This document shows, piece after piece, positions 49,423-57,693 of a stretch of DNA of 64,000 nt. The stretch spans positions 125,829 to 189,828 of the forward strand of contig NZ_KQ948457.1 in the NCBI RefSeq assembly GCF_001514115.1. The letters run 5' to 3'. Position numbers and translations under genes: made by a program. The notes beneath the pieces are model-generated. The model saw only the letters and a program-made list of their open reading frames with translations. It made no database searches and was not told where the DNA came from. The stretch's first letter is position 1, and the number at the start of each line of letters is the position of its first letter. The stretch comes from Streptomyces olivochromogenes (GTDB lineage Bacteria > Actinomycetota > Actinomycetes > Streptomycetales > Streptomycetaceae).

Positions 49423-50874
49423 ATGCCGTTGCAGTGGGCCGGTCTGTCACCCGAACTGCTCCTGTGCGTCGACCGGGAGAGCGGCGAGCAGCTGCGCGCC
49501 CAGCTGGAGCGGCAGCTGCGGGACGCGATCCGCACGGGCCGCCTCGGCGCCGGCGAGCGGCTGCCCTCCTCGCGTGAACTCGCCCGCGAGATGGGGCTGT
49601 CGAGGGGTCTCGTCCAGGACTGCTACGCCCAACTCCAGTCCGAGGGCTACCTCGTGACGCGCGTCGGCTCGGCCACCCGGGTCGCGGCGTGCGCCCACGT
49701 ACCGCCCGCGCCCGCGCCGGACCGGAGCGCGCCCGAGCGGCTGATCGCCGACTTCCGGCACGGCGTGCCGGACCTGACCGGCTTCCCGCTCTCCGACTGG
49801 CTCTGGGCGCTGCGCGAGGCGGGCCGCGCCCTGCCGACCGCGGACCTCGACTACGGGGATCCGCGCGGGAGTCGCGTGCTGCGCGAGGTCGTCGCCGGAT
49901 ATCTGCGCCGGGTGCGTGCCGCCGCGGCCGACCCGGAGCGGATCGTCGTCTGCTCCGGCTACGCGCAGGGCCTGGGCCTCGCCCTGGAGAGCCTGGCCGG
50001 GGCGGGGGTGCGAGTCGTGGCGTACGAGGACCCGGGCGCCCCCGGCACGGTGACGGCGGCCGCGGCCGCGGCGGGTCTGACGGCGGTGCCCGTCCCGGTC
50101 GACGAGCAGGGCATCGACGTACGGGCCCTGGAGGCGACCGGGGCACGGGCCGTCGTCGTCACCCCCGCCCACCAGTGGCCCACCGGCGTCGTCCTCGCGC
50201 CCGAACGCCGGCTCGCGCTGATCGAGTGGGCGACGCGGCGGGACGCGTACGTCGTCGAGGACGACTACGACGCGGAGTTCCGCTACGACCGTGAACCCGT
50301 CGGAGCCCTGCACGGACTGGCCGCCGACCGGGTCGTCTCCATCGGCACCGTCAGCAAGTCCCTCGCCCCGGCGCTGCGCATCGGCTGGCTGCTCTGTCCG
50401 CCCGCGCTCGCCGCCCCGATCACGGCGACCAAGCTGCGCACCGACCGCGGCTCCCCGACCCTCGACCAGCTCGCCCTCGCCCGCCTCGTCGAGTCCGGCC
50501 GCTACGACCGCCATCTGCGGCGCATGCGCACGACCTACGCGGCCCGGCGTACGGCCCTGGTCACGGCCCTCGCCGCACACGCCCCGGAGGTCCGGCTGAC
50601 GGGTCTCGCGGCCGGGTTCCACGCCGTCGCGCACCTGCCCGGCACGGACGCGGCCGCCGAACGGGCCGTCGTCGACGGGGCGCGCGCACGGTCCGTCGGC
50701 CTGTACGGGATGAGCGCCTGCCGCTCGAACCGGGCGACGGCGCCGCCCCAACTCGTCCTGGGCTTCGGTGACGTGGGGGAACGCGCGATCCCGGAGGGCA
50801 TCGCGACGATCGGCGACCTGCTCTCCGGCGCTTGTCGGCCCGGACGGCTCGTGGCCGGCCCGGACCGGTCCTAG
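49423..50874 (+). CDS. MocR/PdxR-type GntR regulator with aminotransferase domain
   Basis: A 483-residue fusion regulator. The GntR winged helix is at about 18-80 (GRLGAGERLPSSRELAREMG, LSRGLVQDCYAQLQSEGYL). A fold-type I aminotransferase-like domain follows (about 105-470). The PLP lysine is in IGTVSKSLAPALRIGW, and the cofactor Asp/Tyr region in EDDYDAEFRYDRE. MocR proteins bind PLP and regulate vitamin B6 synthesis, GABA or other amine-linked genes. No pdxST genes are adjacent; the divergent MFS transporter is the likely target. Confidence 0.92.
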   Translation: MPLQWAGLSPELLLCVDRESGEQLRAQLERQLRDAIRTGRLGAGERLPSSRELAREMGLSRGLVQDCYAQLQSEGYLVTRVGSATRVAACAHVPPAPAPDRSAPERLIADFRHGVPDLTGFPLSDWLWALREAGRALPTADLDYGDPRGSRVLREVVAGYLRRVRAAAADPERIVVCSGYAQGLGLALESLAGAGVRVVAYEDPGAPGTVTAAAAAAGLTAVPVPVDEQGIDVRALEATGARAVVVTPAHQWPTGVVLAPERRLALIEWATRRDAYVVEDDYDAEFRYDREPVGALHGLAADRVVSIGTVSKSLAPALRIGWLLCPPALAAPITATKLRTDRGSPTLDQLALARLVESGRYDRHLRRMRTTYAARRTALVTALAAHAPEVRLTGLAAGFHAVAHLPGTDAAAERAVVDGARARSVGLYGMSACRSNRATAPPQLVLGFGDVGERAIPEGIATIGDLLSGACRPGRLVAGPDRS

Positions 50875-50876
50875 CA

Positions 50877-50913
50877 CCGAGGACCTGGACCGAGGACCTG
50901 GACCGAGGATCTG
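50877..50913. repeat. 13-bp tandem repeat, three copies
   Basis: CCGAGGACCTGGA is present at 50877-50889 and 50890-50902, then partially (CCGAGGATCTG) from 50903. It fills the 41-bp gap between two convergent genes. Confidence 0.85.
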
Positions 50914-50915
50914 TC

Positions 50916-52160
50916 CTAGGACCGGCGCAGGGCCGCGCGCCAGGGTTCGGGTACCGTCTCGCCGTACTCGACGTCGGTGGCCCCCACGAGGGTTGCCAGG
51001 TCGGCGAGTTGCCCGGTGACGGCCTTGCGCAGAGCCACCGTCGGTCTGATATCGGGCTCCAGGTAGAGGCCCTCGACCAGCAGGGTGCCCCGGTTCCGGT
51101 CGCGACGGGGCGAGATACGGCCGACCAGGCGGTCCTCGTGCAGGATCGGCAGCAGGTAGTAGCCGTACTCCCGTTTGGCCTTGGGCACGTACATCTCGTT
51201 GCGGAAGGCGAAGCCCCACAAACGTTCGGTCAGGCGCCGGTCGCCCACGAGGTTGTCGAAGGGGGAGAGCAGCGCGGTGCGCCCGTGCCAGTCACCGGCG
51301 CGGATCGCCTCCAGCTCGGCCATCGCGTCGACGTGCACGTACCACGTCTCGGTGGCCGAGGTCGCCCCCTCCACCCGTACGGGTATGACGCGACCCTCCC
51401 TCGTGAGAGTACGCAGCACCTCGGCCAGGCCGTCGTACTTGCCCCGCAGGAAGTACTGCTTGATGTCCAGGGGACGGGCGACGCCGAGGGCGCGCAGGGT
51501 GTGCTCGGCGGCCGTGGTCACCATCTCCCGCGCCGACACCGCGACCCGGTCGGCGCCGGGCGGCAGACAGGCGTCCGGGAGGCCCCACAACCGCCGGCCC
51601 GCCTCGCGCCCCGCGACCATGATCCGGCCCTGAAGCCACAGGAACGTCAGCATCCGCTCGACGTTGCGGCCCGCGGTCCAGCCGCTGGAGGGCCACTCCA
51701 TGACCGAGCGGTCCTCGAAGGCGTCGGTGGGCAGCGGGGTGCCTTCGGCGAGCCGGGTGAGGATGTGCGCCAGGAGCCCTTCGTTGGCCTCCATCCAGAC
51801 CTTGGTCAACGACAGGTTCTTCGGGGGATAGCCGTCCATCGACACCCGGTGGATCGGGTAGTCCTCGGTGAGCACCAGGGCCGCTGCGTGCGCCCAGTAC
51901 TCGAACAGCCACCGCTCCTCCCACCACAACGCCCCGAGGTGCGAACCGGCCCCCGCCCCGAGGCGGCTCCACACCACGAGCTCATGACTCGGCGCCACGA
52001 CGCTGATGGGGTCCAACTGCAGATAGCGCAACGACCGCAGAACGGCCCGCAGCCCCTCCCCGTCACCCGACGGACGCACCCCGCCGAGCCACTGCCGCGA
52101 CAGCGCGAGCCGCCGCGCCTCCACCTGACTGATGATCAACTTCTGCTGAGACGTGAGCAT
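50916..52160 (-). CDS. YcaQ/AlkX-like winged-helix DNA glycosylase
   Basis: A 414-residue protein of the HTH_42/DUF1006 family, which includes E. coli YcaQ and AlkZ, DNA glycosylases that unhook interstrand crosslinks and alkylated purines. The N-terminal ISQVEARRLALSRQWL and the catalytic-loop motif Q48-L49-D50 in LRYLQLDPISVVAPSHELVV match the YcaQ-type Gln-x-Asp active site. AlkZ-type members have Gln-x-Gln instead. Tandem winged helices make up the remainder, with LSPFDNLVGDRRLTERLWG being another family mark. The substrate here is inferred, not known. The start is ATG 52160. Confidence 0.82.
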   Translation of the reverse strand: MLTSQQKLIISQVEARRLALSRQWLGGVRPSGDGEGLRAVLRSLRYLQLDPISVVAPSHELVVWSRLGAGAGSHLGALWWEERWLFEYWAHAAALVLTEDYPIHRVSMDGYPPKNLSLTKVWMEANEGLLAHILTRLAEGTPLPTDAFEDRSVMEWPSSGWTAGRNVERMLTFLWLQGRIMVAGREAGRRLWGLPDACLPPGADRVAVSAREMVTTAAEHTLRALGVARPLDIKQYFLRGKYDGLAEVLRTLTREGRVIPVRVEGATSATETWYVHVDAMAELEAIRAGDWHGRTALLSPFDNLVGDRRLTERLWGFAFRNEMYVPKAKREYGYYLLPILHEDRLVGRISPRRDRNRGTLLVEGLYLEPDIRPTVALRKAVTGQLADLATLVGATDVEYGETVPEPWRAALRRS

Positions 52161-52257
52161 TCCCGGCTCCCCCTACTCCCTGCGCGGCGCACCGTCGCCC
52201 GAGTCCGTGGCGAGCGTTTCGACGGCACACCCTAGGGCCGATCACCGCGCGCGGGCA

Positions 52258-53523
52258 TCACAGTCGCGCCCCCTTCAACGCCATGTGCAGCAGCAGGCGG
52301 TCCTCGCCGTCGTCCAGGTCGAGGCCGGTCAGCTGCTCGACGCGGGACAGGCGGTAGTAGAGGGTCTGCCGGTGGATGCCCAACTCGGCCGCCGTACGCC
52401 CCGCCTGGCCCGCGCAGTCGAGGAACACCTCGGCGGTGCGGGCGAGTTCGCGGTGCGCGGGGGAGAGGAGGGTGCGGACGGCGGGGTCGTGGGCCGCCTC
52501 CGGGGGCAGAGCCGTCAGGAGGCGGAACGGGCCGATGGAGGCCCACTCGGCGACCGGACCGAGGCGGGGCTCCGCGAGGACCGCGCGGGCGGCGGCGGAC
52601 GCCTCCTGCCAGGCCGCCCCCAGCTCGGCGAGACCCACCCGGGCCCCGGCGACTCCGGCGGCCACGGCCGTCCCGGCGCCCTTCGCCGTTCCCTGCCCGC
52701 CCCCGCGCTCCCCGTCCGCCTCCCGTACGAAGCGTGTCGCGGCCGTGAGTGCCGGGGTCAGTACGTCCGCCGAGCGCAGCCGTACGAGAAGGGCAAGGCT
52801 CTGGCCGGTGGCCCCCCACGGCACCGTGCACAGCGCGGTCGCGCCCGGCACCGTACGGACCGAAGGGGCGTCGTCCGGGTCGGCGGAGGGCCAGGGGGCG
52901 ACGCACACCACCGCGTGCAGGCCGTCGCCGCGCGGGCCGAGGGCGGTGCGCAGCTCGGCCACCGCCATCTCCCGCTGCCAGCCGCGCTCGGCGGTGAGGA
53001 CCGCCCGCAGCTCGCGGGTGAGGTCCGCGCCCGCCTGTGCCTCGTCCGCGAGCAGGTCGCCGATGCGGGCGGCGACCTCCATCGCCGCGGAGAGCTGCGC
53101 CTCGGACGGGCCGGGGTCGTCCTCCAGCAGCCAGACATAGCCGAGGACGACACCCCGATGGCGTACCGGCAGACAGATCCGGCCCCGGTACACGCCCGCC
53201 TCCGGGGTGGGCGGGATGTGCACGGGGGCCGTCGCGCGCGTGATGCCGAAGCCCTCGAACCAGGTGCGGACCGCCGCCGTGGAGCGACGGGTGAGGATCG
53301 AGCGGGTCCGTACGGGGTCCAGGGCCGACGGGTCGAGCTCGCCCTCGCTGTCGTAGGCGCCGAAGGCGATCAGCTCGAAGTCCCGGTTCTCCAGCGTCGC
53401 GGGCACGCCGAGGAGCGCCGAGATCTCGTCGACCAGCTCCTGATAGCCGCCGTGGTCGCCACGGTGATCTCGGTGCTCCCGGTGTTCCCGGGGCTCTTTG
53501 TGATCCCTGTGTTCGTCGCTCAC
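52258..53523 (-). CDS. PucR family transcriptional regulator
   Basis: A 421-residue regulator. It opens with a His/Arg/Asp/Glu repeat (EHRDHKEPREHREHRDHR), then an N-terminal sensor part (YQELVDEISALLGVPATLE, a GAF-like region to about 160), a GGDEF-like central region and a C-terminal PucR HTH (about 350-415: AGRTAAELGIHRQTLYYRLS). GTG 53523 follows GGGAGAA by 7 nt. It is divergent from proline dehydrogenase and P5C dehydrogenase, and PucR-type regulators frequently activate such catabolic genes in response to the amino acid. Proline is the probable inducer, by context only. Confidence 0.88.
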   Translation of the reverse strand: MSDEHRDHKEPREHREHRDHRGDHGGYQELVDEISALLGVPATLENRDFELIAFGAYDSEGELDPSALDPVRTRSILTRRSTAAVRTWFEGFGITRATAPVHIPPTPEAGVYRGRICLPVRHRGVVLGYVWLLEDDPGPSEAQLSAAMEVAARIGDLLADEAQAGADLTRELRAVLTAERGWQREMAVAELRTALGPRGDGLHAVVCVAPWPSADPDDAPSVRTVPGATALCTVPWGATGQSLALLVRLRSADVLTPALTAATRFVREADGERGGGQGTAKGAGTAVAAGVAGARVGLAELGAAWQEASAAARAVLAEPRLGPVAEWASIGPFRLLTALPPEAAHDPAVRTLLSPAHRELARTAEVFLDCAGQAGRTAAELGIHRQTLYYRLSRVEQLTGLDLDDGEDRLLLHMALKGARL

Positions 53524-53648
53524 CCGGGCATTCTCCCGCAATTCCGCAGCCCTTCATACATCTGTCTGAGATCCAGGGCACGGATGCGTGACAGCTGTCG
53601 ATGGCTCAGGATCGGAGGGATCCTTAGGTTTCACGGTGGTTCTCCGTG

Positions 53649-53675
53649 CCGTACCCGAATGGTCGGGATACGGCC
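53649..53675. promoter_or_regulatory. Dyad in the pucR-pruB gap, candidate operator
   Basis: GCCGTACCCGA (53649-53659) pairs with TCGGGATACGGC (53664-53675) with a single bulged base, loop ATGG. It is 30-56 nt before the pruB start. It may be a PucR site or an mRNA hairpin. Confidence 0.45.
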
Positions 53676-53704
53676 TTCTGCTCGCCTTGTTGTGGAGGTG
53701 CCCC

Positions 53705-54631
53705 GTGCTGGGTCCCGTGATTCTCGCCGCGTCGCGCAGCGACCGCATGCGCCGCTTCGTGTCGGCGGCCCCCGGCACCAAGCAGGTGGTCGCCCGCTTC
53801 ATCGCCGGTGAGAGCGTCGACCAGGTCGTTCCGGTCGTCCAGGACGCCGTCGCCAAGGGCCTGGAAGTCACCCTCGACGTCGTCGGCGAGGACATCACCA
53901 CCCGCGAGCAGGCCTTCGCCGCCCGGGACGCGTACCTGGAGCTCATCGAGCACCTGAAGGAGCTGGACCTCGGCACCAAGGCCGAGATGTCGATCAAGCT
54001 GTCGATGTTCGGGCAAGCCCTGGAGGGCGGCCACGAACTGGCCCTCGCCAACGTGCGCCCCGTCGTCGAGGCCGCCGCCGCCATCGGCACCACCGTCACT
54101 CTGGACGCCGAGGACCACACCACCCTCGACTCGATGTTCGCCATCCACGAGGAGCTGCGGACGGACTTCCCCCAGACCGGCTGCGTCATCCAGGCCTACC
54201 TGTACCGCACCGAGGCCGACGCCCGCCGCCTCGCCGCGAGCGGCAGCCGCGTCCGCCTGGTGAAGGGCGCCTACAAGGAGCCCGCCGAGGTCGCGTACCA
54301 GGACAAGGCCGAGACCGACAAGGCGTACGTCCGCGTCCTGCGCGTCCTGATGGAGGGCGACGGGTACCCGATGATCGGGTCCCACGACCCGCGCCTCATC
54401 TCCATCGCGCAGGAGCTGGCGCGCAAGGCCGGGCGCAAGCTGGACGAGTACGAGTTCCAGATGCTGTACGGCATCCGCGGCGAGGAGCACCTGCGGCTCG
54501 CCGCCGAGGGCCACCGCATGCGGGTGTACACCGCGTACGGCACCGACTGGTACGGCTACTTCATGCGCCGCCTCGCCGAGAAGCCGGCCAACCTGCTGTT
54601 TTTCGCCCGCTCGATCCTCACCAAGGGCTGA
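53705..54631 (+). CDS. pruB: Proline dehydrogenase
   Basis: A 308-residue monofunctional FAD proline dehydrogenase, oxidising proline to pyrroline-5-carboxylate. The barrel shows LGTKAEMSIKLSMFG, TVTLDAEDHTTLD, CVIQAYLYRTEADARRL, RLVKGAYKEP and the C-terminal substrate helix YGTDWYGYFMRRLAEKPAN. The GTG at 53705 follows GGAGGTG by 4 nt; longer in-frame starts lack a site and homology. It is followed by P5C dehydrogenase 36 nt downstream. Confidence 0.94.
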   Translation: MLGPVILAASRSDRMRRFVSAAPGTKQVVARFIAGESVDQVVPVVQDAVAKGLEVTLDVVGEDITTREQAFAARDAYLELIEHLKELDLGTKAEMSIKLSMFGQALEGGHELALANVRPVVEAAAAIGTTVTLDAEDHTTLDSMFAIHEELRTDFPQTGCVIQAYLYRTEADARRLAASGSRVRLVKGAYKEPAEVAYQDKAETDKAYVRVLRVLMEGDGYPMIGSHDPRLISIAQELARKAGRKLDEYEFQMLYGIRGEEHLRLAAEGHRMRVYTAYGTDWYGYFMRRLAEKPANLLFFARSILTKG

Positions 54632-54667
54632 GTCCGAACCACCGCTCACTAAGGAGTTACGGAACCC

Positions 54668-56308
54668 ATGGACGCTGTGACCCAGGTCCCCACCCCCGTC
54701 AACGAGCCGGTGCACGGCTACGCCCCCGGTTCGCCCGAGCGCGCCCGTCTGGAGGTCAAGCTCAAGGAACTGGCCGAGAACCCGATCGAGCTGTCGATGA
54801 CCATCGGCGGCGAGAAGCGGCTCGGCGGCGGTGAGCGCTTCGAGGTCGTGCAGCCGCACAACCACAAGGCCGTCATCGGCACCGGCGCGCACGCCACCCA
54901 GCAGGACGCGCAGGACGCCATCGACGCGGCCCTCGCCGCCGCGCCCGCCTGGCGCGCGATGTCCTTCGACGACCGCGCCGCGATCATCCTGCGCGCCGCC
55001 GAGCTGCTGGCCGGCCCCTGGCGCGAGACGCTGGCCGCCTCCACCATGCTCGGCCAGTCGAAGACCGCCCAGCAGGCCGAGATCGACTGCCCCTGCGAGC
55101 TCGTCGACTTCTGGCGCTTCAACGTCGCCTACGCCCGTCAGATCCTCGCCGAGCAGCCCCCGGCCAACTCGCCGGGCGTCTGGAACCGCCTCGACCACCG
55201 CCCGCTCGAAGGCTTCGTCTACGCGATCACGCCGTTCAACTTCACGGCGATCGCGGGCAACCTGCCGACCGCGCCCGCGCTGATGGGCAACGTCGTGGTC
55301 TGGAAGCCGTCCCCGACGCAGACCCACGCCGCCGTGCTGCTCATGCGGCTCCTGGAGGAGGCCGGTCTCCCCAAGGGCGTCATCAACCTCGTCACGGGAG
55401 ACGGCATCGAGGTCTCCAAGGTCGCTCTGGAGCACCGCGACCTCGCGGGCATCCACTTCACCGGGTCGACCAAGACCTTCCAGTACCTGTGGAAGACGGT
55501 CGGCAACAACATCGAGAAGTACCGCTCGTACCCGCGTCTGGTCGGCGAGACCGGCGGCAAGGACTTCCTGGTCGCGCACCCCAGCGCCGACCGCGCGGTC
55601 CTGAAGACCGCCCTGACCCGTGGCGCCTTCGAGTACCAGGGCCAGAAGTGCTCGGCCACCTCCCGCGCGTACATCCCGGCGTCCATCTGGAACTCCGGGT
55701 TCAAGGAGGAGTTCGCGGCCGAGGTCGACTACCTGACCATGGGTGACGTCACCGACCTCGCGAACTTCGTCGGCGCGGTCATCGACGAGCGCGCGTTCGC
55801 CAAGAACAAGGCGGCGATCGACCGGGCGAAGACCGACCCGGCCTGCACGATCGTCGCGGGCGGTTCGTACGACGACTCGGTCGGCTACTTCGTGCGCCCG
55901 ACGGTCGTGGAGTGCTCGGACCCGGAGAACGAGGTCTTCAAGACGGAGTACTTCGGCCCGTTCCTCGCCGTGCACGTCTATGAGGACGAGACCGATGAGG
56001 GCTACGAGGCGATGCTGACCCAGATGGAGTCGGCGTCCGACTACGCGCTGACCGGCTCGGTCGTCTCCGGCGACCGTGCGGCCGCCGCGTACACGATGGA
56101 GAAGCTCCGCTACGCCGCGGGCAACTTCTACATCAACGACAAGTCGACCGGCGCCGTCGTCGGCCAGCAGCCCTTCGGCGGCGGCCGTGCCTCCGGCACC
56201 AACGACAAGGCGGGCGCCCCGCAGAACCTGATGCGCTGGACGCTGACCCGCGCCATCAAGGAGACCCTGGTCCCGCCGACCGACTACACGTACCCGCACA
56301 TGGGCTGA
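54668..56308 (+). CDS. pruA: L-glutamate gamma-semialdehyde (P5C) dehydrogenase
   Basis: A 546-residue aldehyde dehydrogenase of the ALDH4 type, converting pyrroline-5-carboxylate/glutamate semialdehyde to glutamate with NAD+. Catalytic C328 is in YQGQKCSATSRAY, general base E294 in GETGGKDF, and ITPFNFTAIAGNLPTAP is the cofactor-side signature. The C-terminal QQPFGGGRASGTNDKAG is typical. ATG 54668 has AAGGAG upstream. With pruB it forms a two-gene proline utilisation operon, ended by a 14-bp hairpin. Confidence 0.95.
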   Translation: MDAVTQVPTPVNEPVHGYAPGSPERARLEVKLKELAENPIELSMTIGGEKRLGGGERFEVVQPHNHKAVIGTGAHATQQDAQDAIDAALAAAPAWRAMSFDDRAAIILRAAELLAGPWRETLAASTMLGQSKTAQQAEIDCPCELVDFWRFNVAYARQILAEQPPANSPGVWNRLDHRPLEGFVYAITPFNFTAIAGNLPTAPALMGNVVVWKPSPTQTHAAVLLMRLLEEAGLPKGVINLVTGDGIEVSKVALEHRDLAGIHFTGSTKTFQYLWKTVGNNIEKYRSYPRLVGETGGKDFLVAHPSADRAVLKTALTRGAFEYQGQKCSATSRAYIPASIWNSGFKEEFAAEVDYLTMGDVTDLANFVGAVIDERAFAKNKAAIDRAKTDPACTIVAGGSYDDSVGYFVRPTVVECSDPENEVFKTEYFGPFLAVHVYEDETDEGYEAMLTQMESASDYALTGSVVSGDRAAAAYTMEKLRYAAGNFYINDKSTGAVVGQQPFGGGRASGTNDKAGAPQNLMRWTLTRAIKETLVPPTDYTYPHMG

Positions 56309-56324
56309 TCAGCCCTTTTGAACC

Positions 56325-56365
56325 CGGGCCGGGAAGCCCGACCTCCGAGCAGGCTTCCCGGCCCG
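56325..56365 (+). terminator. 14-bp hairpin terminator after pruA
   Basis: CGGGCCGGGAAGCC (56325-56338) pairs exactly with GGCTTCCCGGCCCG (56352-56365), loop 13 nt. Confidence 0.75.
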
Positions 56366-56415
56366 TCTCCATGTCCGGGCTGTCTCCATGTCCGGCCTGT
56401 CTCCATGTCCGGGCG
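56365..56415. repeat. 17-bp tandem repeat, three copies, before hydrolase gene
   Basis: GTCTCCATGTCCGGGCT recurs at 56365, 56382 and 56399 with one or two changes, ending 20 nt before the hydrolase ATG. The first copy begins in the pruA terminator. CAGAAT at 56424-56429 could be a leaderless -10. Confidence 0.85.
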
Positions 56416-56435
56416 TTCGCGGGCAGAATTTCCCC

Positions 56436-57299
56436 ATGGCCCGGACGCGCAGTGAGACGGTCGAGACCGACGACGGAGTACGTCTGTGGGCGCAGCGGTC
56501 GGGTGAAGGCCCCCCACTCGTGCTGTGCCACGGCGGCCCCGGTCTGTGGGACATGTTCGAGGACGTGGCCGGATCACTGACGGACCGGGCCGCCGTGCAC
56601 CGCTGGGACCAGCGAGGTTGCGGACGGTCGGGGCCGTGCGCCGGGCCCTGGACGAGCGAGCGGTTCGTCGCCGACCTGGAGGCCCTACGGCGGCACTTCG
56701 GGCTGGAGCGGATGACACTGCTCGGCCATTCGTGGGGCGCGCAGCTGGCGCTGAGCTATGCGCTGGCCCATCCCGAGCGGGTGAACGCGCTGGTCTATGT
56801 GAGCGGTACGGGGATCGGACCCGACTCCGACTGGTTCGACGGCTACACGGCGAACCTCGTCGCCCGGCTCGGCGAGCGCCCCGAACGCCTGGCCCGCTGG
56901 CGCGAGTTGACGGACCGTCCGGTGCGCTCCGAGGCGGCGGAACGGGAGCGTGCGGTGCTGCAGTGGTCCGCCGAGTTCGTGGACCGCGAGCGGGACCTGG
57001 AGCAGGCCGGGCGGATGGCCGAGCGCTGGTTCGACATCAACACCGAGTGCAACAAGGCCTTCAACGCCGAGCGGAGAAGGACCTGGGGCACCCCGGAGCT
57101 GTACGCCGCCTGCCAGCAGCTCGACCTGCCCGTGGTCGTCGTCGACGGGGCGCTCGACATCCGGCCGCGCTCGGCGGTCGACTCACTGGAGAGGGCGCTG
57201 CCCCGGGTGCGCCGGGTGATCCTGCCCGCGGCCGGGCACCTGCCGTGGGCCGAGGACCCGAGGGGCTTTCGGGAGGCGGTGACGGCGGCGTTGCGGTGA
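56436..57299 (+). CDS. Alpha/beta hydrolase, prolyl aminopeptidase-like (S33)
   Basis: A 287-residue alpha/beta hydrolase. The oxyanion motif is CHGGPGLWDM, then HRWDQRGCGRSG and the nucleophile elbow LLGHSWGAQLAL. The acid is likely in VVVDGALDIRP and the His in LPAAGHLPWAED. HGGPG plus WDQRGCGRS is characteristic of proline iminopeptidases of family S33, which remove N-terminal proline. Its position directly after the proline catabolic operon would suit that role, but other small-ester hydrolases share these motifs. An in-frame ATG at 56388 lies within the repeat and is less likely. Confidence 0.82.
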   Translation: MARTRSETVETDDGVRLWAQRSGEGPPLVLCHGGPGLWDMFEDVAGSLTDRAAVHRWDQRGCGRSGPCAGPWTSERFVADLEALRRHFGLERMTLLGHSWGAQLALSYALAHPERVNALVYVSGTGIGPDSDWFDGYTANLVARLGERPERLARWRELTDRPVRSEAAERERAVLQWSAEFVDRERDLEQAGRMAERWFDINTECNKAFNAERRRTWGTPELYAACQQLDLPVVVVDGALDIRPRSAVDSLERALPRVRRVILPAAGHLPWAEDPRGFREAVTAALR

Positions 57300-57300
57300 T

Positions 57301-57322
57301 CCGCCGTCCCTCGCCGCGGCGG
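57301..57322. terminator. Short hairpin between convergent genes
   Basis: CCGCCG (57301-57306) and CGGCGG (57317-57322) with a 10-nt loop, between the hydrolase and DUF5988 genes. Confidence 0.4.
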
Positions 57323-57330
57323 AGGTGGCG

Positions 57331-57537
57331 TTACCCGGCGAACTCCGTCCGCTCCCACCACTCGTACACGGGCAGTCTGCCCTCCGGCGTGTCCGCCTGC
57401 CGTGGGGTCGCCCTGAAGTGTTCGTATCCACCGCGCAACTCGATCTTCACGTCCGTTCCAGGAGGCGGGACCGGGACGATCCGCTCGGGCAGATCGTCCG
57501 GGCCGCCCTCGAGCAGTGCTTTGGTCGTGTCGCTCAT
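57331..57537 (-). CDS. DUF5988 family protein
   Basis: A 68-residue protein with ALLEGGPDDLPERIVPV, IELRGGYEHFRAT and a C-terminal RLPVYEWWERTEFAG. This matches the short actinobacterial family DUF5988, whose members are often found near regulators or secondary-metabolite genes. No function is known. The ATG at 57537 is the only start fitting the family N-terminus. The 156-bp gap to the GH97 gene contains no further feature that I can see. Confidence 0.75.
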   Translation of the reverse strand: MSDTTKALLEGGPDDLPERIVPVPPPGTDVKIELRGGYEHFRATPRQADTPEGRLPVYEWWERTEFAG

Positions 57538-57693
57538 GACGTCACCGTTCCCCCTGCCGGAGCCCGATGTCGCATGCCGCGCGGAGGATCAGTCGTGTGG
57601 GCGATCCGCTGCTCGGCCGTCGGCGGTCGCCGTGCACGGACGGCTCCCCCGACCCCGTTCGGGGCCAGGGGAGCGGCGGGTCGCTTCGGTGGG

